From assembly GCA_039621445.1 (NCBI GenBank), contig CP154954.1, positions 10,807,521-10,871,520 on the forward strand: a stretch of DNA of 64,000 nt, read 5' to 3'. The position numbers and the translations under genes were made by a program. Below, piece after piece: positions 21,304-29,900 of the stretch (position 1 is the stretch's first letter; every line of letters starts with the position of its first letter). The notes under the pieces are model-generated. The model was not told where the DNA came from. It saw only the letters and a program-made list of their open reading frames with translations, and made no database searches. This stretch comes from Euglena gracilis. Lineage: Eukaryota; Euglenida; Euglenophyceae; Euglenales.

Positions 21304-23911
21304 CTGACAGAGGCGCGATGCGAGAGAGCGATGCGGCACCCCTCACGTAGGCTACCACCCCCGACGCGACCATGCACTCGCCTGGCCTCGAAAACATTGT
21401 ACAAAAGTGTGCAAAAATGCGCAGAAATGCACAAAAAAATGCACAAGAATGCGTACTTTTTGAAGAAAAAAAATGCGCAAAATGCTCCAAATTTTGAGAG
21501 AAAATGTGCAAAAATTATATGAAAACGTACGTAAAACCAATATACAATAATTGTATTTTAATTTTAACCAAACAAAAATTTTTAAAAATTTTTTGACCAA
21601 TTAAATTTTTTTAAAAAATTTTAACCAATTTACATTGCATGGAATCATGAGGAAAATTTCAGTTTCAAAATTCTTTAAAATTTGCAAAAAATTGCAAAAG
21701 TGGTAAAAAAAAGCGAAAAAAATTGTAACAATCACGAAAAAATGTGTTTCCAAAAGCAAAAAAAAAATGTGTTTGAAAAAATTGAATTTTTTTTGCACAA
21801 AAAAACGCAAAAATGCGGAAATATGCGAAACACATCCATCTTTGCTGTCACCACACAGGCCCACCAGCGTTGCACCCGGACGACTTGTTAGCAGGCCGGA
21901 CAATTGCAAGAACCCCAACAATTTCCCGGGTTGCGTCTCATAGGCATTTCAATGGATTTTGACCCTGTGCAGTCTGGGGGATCGTCTACTGCATTGCGAC
22001 ACAAATAAACACCAGTCGCGGAATGCCACAAAACACCCACACAATCCTGCTGCGCACAACCAAGAGAACTCACTTTGAAAATGACATAAAACTGGACACA
22101 AACACACACCACATCTACACACCCACGCACCCACACAACACACGCACTGCACATGCAAACGCACACACACACACACGCGCGCGCGCACACACACACACAC
22201 ACAACACACAACACACACACCACACACACACACACATACAACACATAAAGAACACACAATGCGCAAAATGCACAACACACAACCACCCACCTTGATAGAC
22301 ACACAACCCCAATCCACCAGCACCCACACACCCTGGGCCTGCTCAGTGGCGGCCCCGATGTGGTGGGTGATGTACACGTTGGGGTGCTCTGCGAGGGCGG
22401 AGCGGAACTCCCCGGCCCCACCGGCAGGCTCGCCCTGGAACACGTCCAGCCCTGCGCCAGCGGGGGGGTTTGCAACACCCTGAGACGCTGTTTGAAATTG
22501 TTTGAATCTCAGATGCTCTTCACAAACACGTGGACTTAGTTGACGCCGTGTTACCCGCCCCCCTCGTCCGACGGGGTTCCCTCACCCTGTGACCAGGTGG
22601 GGGGGGGGTCGTAACACCCCCATGACCTGCAACCTGTGACCGGGGGGGGTGGTCGTAGGTAAAATGGTCTTAAATTTTTCGCAACCTGCAACCTGTGACC
22701 GGGAGGGATGGTCATAACACCCCCATGACCTGCGACCTGCAACCTGCGACTGGGGGGGGGTGGTCGTAAATGAGGGGTGGTCGAACGACAGGGGGGGGGG
22801 GGGTAGTCTCAGAAATACCCACTGTTAAGGCTTCAAAAAAAGATTGACTTTGGACCTTTGCGCAAATGAACTATTTGAGTGGTTCCTTTGCGTGCAACTG
22901 CACAAAGCACCACTCAAAAAGTCCCAACAATGTCCATCGAGAGGGGGACAGCGCTTTGGACCCCAGGCCACAGCTCTCCCAGTCCCGACTGGTCTTCAAG
23001 AGGCTGCTATTGAGGGCCGCATCCTGGAGATTTCCTGAAGGTGCAATGTCTGACTGGCTCACACACACACCAATGCCCACCCAACCACACGCACACACAC
23101 AACACACACACAACCACACACACACACACACACACACACATGCACATGCGCACACCCACACCCACACACCCAAACACCCACATCCACACCCACACCTACA
23201 ACCCCCACCCCCCCACCCGCCCACACACACTTTGGGATATTTGGCCATCTACAATTTTGGTATGCCAGTCAGGTAATTTTTTTAAGTTGGAAAAAGCTCC
23301 CCCCCAAGGGGGTGGGGGTCCAGAAAGAATCGAACCCGGCTGCCAGTCTGGACCTGGGTGGGACCCGAAAACAGGCAAAAAACCCAAATACAGTTCAGTT
23401 GTCCTTTTTTTGGGCCAAAATTTTGAGGTGAACCCACAAAAAAATACCAAAAATGGCCATTTTTCCAAAAAAAAATTCGGCGCTTTGTACCAAAATTCTT
23501 CCGGGTCCACTCGTCTTCGCTGGGCCCCTTTGTGTGGATGCATGTACGGGATCGAATTAAAATACCTGTATTATTAAAAAATAAAAAAGAAATTTAATTA
23601 AAAAAATATAAATAATTTTTGGCCCGAAAAATCCACAACGTAAGAAGACGGAGACCGGCTCGGATGCCCTTCTCCCGCAGGGCCCACAGCAGGGCTTCCT
23701 CGTCCACCACGGAGCCCCGCGTCGTGTTCAGGAAGAGGGCCCCCGGCCGCAACGCCCGGAAGAAGTCCCAGCCCGCCAGCCCCGCCGTCTCCGTGTTGGG
23801 CGGCACAGCCCGGCCCGCACGGCCTCCGCGACGGCGGCCAACCCGGTTGGCTGCCCAGCGGCCTACCCGGAGCCGTGAGCGTGAAAAGCTGCAAATCGAT
23901 GGACTTTGGCG

Positions 23912-23945
<34 letters not shown>

Positions 23946-26900
23946 CTCCGGCGCCTGAGGCACCGAGGGGCAACTTTCAGCCAATTTTGGCCGGCTGAAC
24001 CCCCCCCCCCCCGCCCCCCCTGTATCAGACACAACCACGGGGGGGGGGGGGTAAGAACGGTTGGGTTGGGGCAAGGATTTAGGTTCAAATATAGGCTGAA
24101 TTTATCCCTGATTGACGTGTCGCCCCGATTCCTAAGTTTGACTGAGCGGGACTGAGCAGTCCCAGAAACCCCGGGTGGTGGCTGTCGACAACCTCCAACC
24201 CCATTCTGGCAGTTGGAGGGGCGGTCCGATCACCCTTCGCCTCGCGCTTCAATTACCCCCCCCCCCCAACCCCCCGGTCGACCTTCCTTGCCTTGTCTTG
24301 CTGTCAGACCGCCCCGATTCCCCCTCCCCAGCCCACCACCCCACCCAGGGTGGGTGGGTGGGTGGGGGCCTCTCCCCCCTGGGGGTTGAAAATAAGCAAT
24401 CTTTCGGCCCCTGGTCGGATTTCGAGATTGGGGGGGGGGGGGCTGAAGCCACAAAAATTTCACAAAAACTTCGAATTTCCGTGCCAATGATGAGGGATTG
24501 AAGACATGTTTATTTTTTCCCCTGTGGACGAGAAATGCGCCGTATTGCGTTCCTCGTAGGGACCTGTCGACAACCAAGGTAATGAGCATGTCGCCATCCA
24601 CAGGTTTATCGACGAAAAGAGTTTAAATTTACGAATTGGTTTGAAATTACCTTTGTGTTATTTTGTATTTCCAATGGATTTTATTAATCTTTAAATTACC
24701 ATTAATTATTCTTTTTTCAAAATAAGTTTGCAGCCTTCACTCCCCCACTCCCCCCGAGGGGTTCCCACCAGTTTGACAGCCCAGGTTGCCCAGGCAAATT
24801 TCCCTCGAAAAATGCCATTATAAAAAGGGGGTCCTCAATCGAGGATGAAAATATAATCCAAAAAAATTCAATAAGATTTTCGTCTTTTTCAATGAAAGAA
24901 CTGACAAAAAAAATGTGAAAAAAATGGAAACAAAATCAGCCAGTACAGAACCATACTAAAATATAGGTGAGCGGGCACAGAAGACAGAGGTGGGGAGACT
25001 GGTACAATTGAAAACCATTGTTGTTACTTCCAATGAGGTTGCAGTTAGCAATATTTTCCGAAATATGATTTTGTTCATCGCGGGTTTAGACGACATTCCA
25101 ACCTGTTTCACACAGGCTGCAAATGCAAACAAAAATGCAAATGCAAAACGTGGGAAAAAGTCATCACCTCAAGCGGTCTGCAGCTCTGAGAGAAATGAGT
25201 CTTGGTGGGGGGGGATTCCTTCGAGGCCAGGGCCCTGGCCGGCTGCGACGTGCAGCGTCACGACGTGTGCGTCGGCGGCCACAGCCAGCGGGGAGTGGCG
25301 GAAGCCGACTGCCTCCAGGCGGATTTCCTGTTGTCCCCGGGGGCCACCCAGCCTTCTTGTTGAAACCGACCCAGGGTTCCACGCTTTTGTTCTTCTGTCC
25401 GAAATCTGGAATGTGCTAATGTTTTCTGCCACTTTGAGGATGACACAAAATGGAAAAAAATGCAACTTTAAACTTTAATAAAAAACACAAAAATAATAAT
25501 TTAATAAATTTAATAATATTTCAAATTTATTCAAATAATAATAATAAATTGAAAACCAATTTAAATAATAATTTAAGAAAAAACTTTAAAACTTTAAAAA
25601 ACAGAGGAATCTGAAAGGGAATGGCGGCACAAAAGAGGCACTCCGAGTTGTTTGGGACCCTGGGTGCCGACAGCAGATATCAGGGATGCTGCAGTCCACC
25701 CTGAAACAAGCCGTGCCCGACAGAATTCTCCGTTGAAGAAACCCAGTGCTGGGGACATGGACAAGTTGGTTGGCCATGCATCTCTCTGTTGAGATCTGGA
25801 CCCCGTCAGCGCCGAGCCCATGGACGCCAACCCCCTATGCCTACGAAAGGCAGAGGACGTTCCCCCCTGGCCTTCAGCAAAGCAGCCTGGTCCCAAGCTT
25901 TGCAGCCGTCTCTGCAGTTAGAGACCTGGGCAGAGACCGGAATGCAGAATGCAGCCAGCTGTGAGCTGTGAAATCCGAAGGAGCGAGGTCCCGCCTCGGC
26001 CATCCTCGCAGATCTTCCATTCAGGAACTAAAACCAGCCCCCCCCACCCCCCAATGCCAAGGAGGATTGTGGACAAGGCATTTGCCGATTTGGCGACCAT
26101 GGGGAGAGCTCACGAGCAACCTGACGCAATGTCACCCACACAAGTTGTTTTGAGACCTGGGTTGATATCATCTTGACAAATCAAAAGCCCCAAGGTATGC
26201 TGATATTTTCCAAAAAAAATAACTATCAGTTTCCAGTGATGGGCTGTCACCGACGCCTTGTCACCGACATCTTGTCACTGACGTCTTCTCACCGACGTCT
26301 TCTCACCGACGTCTTGACCACCAACGTCTTTTCACCGACGTCTTCATAGATTCACTTAGTCGTTTCCCGGGGGGGCACTTTTTTCCTGGGACCCCAACCC
26401 ACCCACCCACTCTTGGAAACACCCCCAGGGGAGGCTTTAAAATGAATCTACAATTGCGAACCCTTATGCCAAGACCTGATGGCGACAATTTCGCATGGGG
26501 CTGCTTCTTTGCTCTTGTTTGGGCAAAAAAATTCAGGAAGGGGGGACTGTTGTTGGAGGCTGTCAAAAATGTGAAAATTGGGGGAAGATTGGGAAAATTG
26601 ACATTGGTTTTGGGCTTTACTCCAAATGTGGCGGGAAGCAATGGCACTGAAGGAAGAATTTCATTATAGAAATACCTTTCATTGGTTAAACAAATCTATC
26701 AGCAAAATATACACAGAACCTTCCACTGAAGAGCTCAGCAATTAATGAATATAACTGATTGCAACTTCTCAAGCCAATGCGGTGGAAGAGAAATGAAGGG
26801 GACAAAGCAAAAGGTGAAGAAAGATTGTGGAAATTTGAAAAACTTGCAGATCTCCCCCCACAAACACATTCACGTGCATATGTGCTGCTGAGATGGAGCA

Positions 26901-29900
26901 AACAAAACACACACACACACACACACACGCACACACACACACGCACGCACACACACACACGCACGCACGCACACACACACAGACACACACACACACACGC
27001 GCGCGCGCGCACACACACACACACACCGGCCCCAACAGATGACGTTCATCTGCATCAAGAACAGAGCTCTTTAGATTTTGAAAGGTTTGAATAGCTCCTG
27101 TTGACCCTCTTGCCCCCTGCCCCCCCATGGTTTATCAAATCAAAAATGGGGTCCTCCAGTCGGTTGGTGGATCTTTGGACAATCGGTTGGTGGATCTTTG
27201 GACAATATATTTTTATCTCAAGAAATCTCAAAAAAAGCGTTTAAAAAAGGGAATTTTTGCGGGAAGATGAAAGAAGAGAGTGAGTAAGAACAATTTCAAC
27301 TGTTTTGACACACAGACACATGGGTAATTTTTCATTTCAAATAATTCACATATTTTAGAAGAGGTTTCTTTTTGAGCCAGCCAGTGAAACTCGGGTCTAA
27401 TTTCTATGCATATTGGCGCACAATCTTAAAGTTTGACCGGGCGTCAACGATTGGCAGAAGCCATTCACCAACTCAGAAAATCAGCTGGGAATCCTAATGG
27501 TTTCACATTTCAGTTTCACAACCACCTTCGGGGAAAATGGCATGTGGTAAAATGCCAAGGAACATTGGATGTTTCAGGACATCACCTGTTATGTTGCAAA
27601 TTCAACAACCTTTACAAGCGACACGCAGCGGTCCAAGACTTCCTCACCTCCTTGGCTCAACGTGCCGGATTCCAAGCCATGGAAAATGGCATTCCCACCA
27701 GACCAACCAAGAGATATATTGAAAGACAGCGATAAGCACCAAAAAAAGTGAGATGACTAGGCAAATTTTTACCAAAATATAATTGGGATTTTTCAAACTA
27801 CCCCCTCCCCAGTGTGGAACACCCATTCATATGAAACTGTCGACCTCAAAAAAAAGAAAAGGTATTTTTGGGCCGGCAAATACTGGAACAAATAAAATTC
27901 CACCGTCACCACATTCTATGAGCCGGGGTTTGGGCACCACCGAAAAAAATCAGGGTGTACAAACAATTGCTGTCCTTGCTGTGAAATGTGAGTTCAAAAA
28001 ACAAACAATTATCCCCTGATGTGATTCTGTGTCTGTGCGCACGCAGGGCGCACGCTGGGAGTGATTGGAAGTGGAAACATCGCCCAAGCCGTGATCCGCA
28101 TCGCGCTTGGAGGCAGGGTTTTTTGTGACGTTGGTGATGTTGCCATTCACACATTAGTGCACACTGGCACGTCCCCGCCCCAGCCCCTGTGGTGCAATGC
28201 GCTGCGCAAAGTTGAGGGCAGTCTGACAACGAGAGCAGCAGAAAATATATGCCCATGGGGTGCCCAACAACCCACGAAATTAAGAGTGCACAAATAATGA
28301 AAAATGACGTCACATAAAAAACTTCTCTGCCTCATTCAGATACCCGCCGCCCCCCCGGCAATTGTCGCGCGACAAATCGGGCAGCACACAGGGGGGGGGG
28401 TGACAATTGCCCGGGGGCGTCAATTGCCCAGGGGTGTCAATTGCCCACCCATGTAAAAACCAAATAACCAAAAAAAAAACATCTAAAACACAAATGAACG
28501 CGCAAAAATGCAGCTATGGTTGTGATATTTTGCAGAACATTTGGTATGCGAAAGTTCTCAGCACGTTGTAGCAAAATAGAAGATCAATCGAGTTATGTCG
28601 GCGAAAAGAAAATTCACAGACATCTTCTGCGGGAGGGTGACAAATTGGGCAGCACAGAGGGGGGTGACAATTTCCCGGAGTGACAAATTGGCGGGCACAG
28701 CCAGGGGTGACAATTGCCCGGGGCGTCAATTGCCTGGGGGCGTCAATTGCCCGGGGGGGGGGGGTATGATAATGTACGAATGCAATACAAGAGTATTCAA
28801 GTACAGAATGACTGGCTTCACCAAATCCGAAATCGTCGAACAGAAGAAAACTTAAAAAAACCTAAAATGAACCAAAAAAAATTGGCCGGATGTTTTGTTG
28901 TTTTCTCTATTTCAAACTTAAGCAAATTTGAAATCAAAACAAATTGGCACAAAAAAGTTTAAAAATATAAGCACAATGCCCTTCGTCATTTTTTGAGAGC
29001 AAACAATAGGACGTATGACCAAAATATGCTCCGATGTCATCCATTGTTACCACCCGGTTAGAAAAAAATATTATTCATCGCGGGGGAATTTTGCGATAAC
29101 CGACAAACCAGCAATCACACACACTGACCTGTCATCCCGGCGCACCCCCGGACTGCACACCTGCCAGGCCGAGGGCGGCGGAGTGCTTTGCCTTGGCCCA
29201 CCGCCCCTGCCGGCTGTCGGTGACGTTTTCGACGATCCGGCGGCAGGGTTCGCGTTCAAGCAGGGGAGATGGAGTGGGGTGGGGGGCACCCCACACCTAA
29301 ACAGCGGCATCGTCAAAAGGATCCATTTGGTGTTCGGCATTTTGTTTAAAAGTGCTTTGAAAGAAGGATGGGTTTTGGTGCAAAATTTCGGGGTCCCATG
29401 AATCGCCCTCCTCCCGAGTCCAGACCAGGCATTTTTTTTAAGGCGCCTTAAAACACCATAAAAATTTTTTCGAGCAAAAAGAAATAACAAAATATGGCAA
29501 AAACAAGCCAACTCGGGGGGAGATGATTTTTGGCTTCGCTGAAGCATTGTCTATCAACCGAAAAAAAAAATTGTTGCTGTTCTGAACTTTTTGATTTTCA
29601 ACCTGAACCAACTTTGGTTCGATGCCAGCATGGTTTTTTGAGTGCTCTTGGAAAAATAGACACCTTAAAAATACTCAAAAGTTCTCAAAATTGCGTTAAA
29701 AAAGTGTTTTTTAAGTTTTTGAAAACCTTAAAAAACGCTTGGAAAACTTTAAAACTTTTTGAAAAAAATTCGCCCTAAAAATGCCTGGTCCAGACCCTCC
29801 ACAGTGAAGAGCCGATACTTTAGAAAACCCTGTCCGGCGGTCAAGAGCGATCATGAGGCCGATTGTGAGCTCCGCCACCGCTGGAAATGACGGAAAAAAA

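Noticed and set aside
21888-23276. Long Cys/Val and Thr/His ORFs over CA repeats (also at 26.7-27.1, 47.0-47.4 and 59.8-60.6 kb)
   Set aside because: Simple translation of (CA)n in various frames.
25309-28116. A 9-bp inverted repeat (TGGAGGCAG at 28108-28116; complement at 25309-25317) as the cause of one inversion
   Set aside because: Reversing that interval puts exons 6 and 7 on the minus strand but in the wrong order, so it does not repair the gene. It is probably chance.
28047-28124. Reading the plus-strand Rossmann exon as part of a separate pyrroline-5-carboxylate reductase gene
   Set aside because: [11 protein letters not shown] is reminiscent of that enzyme, but the GRTLGVIG lead-in and the phase complete the dehydrogenase exon before it exactly, and no other reductase exon was found on the plus strand.
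28340-28775. TGACAATTGCCC repeats as a CRISPR-like array
   Set aside because: Spacing and repeat identity are irregular, no cas genes, and the setting is eukaryotic; it is a G-tract repeat family.
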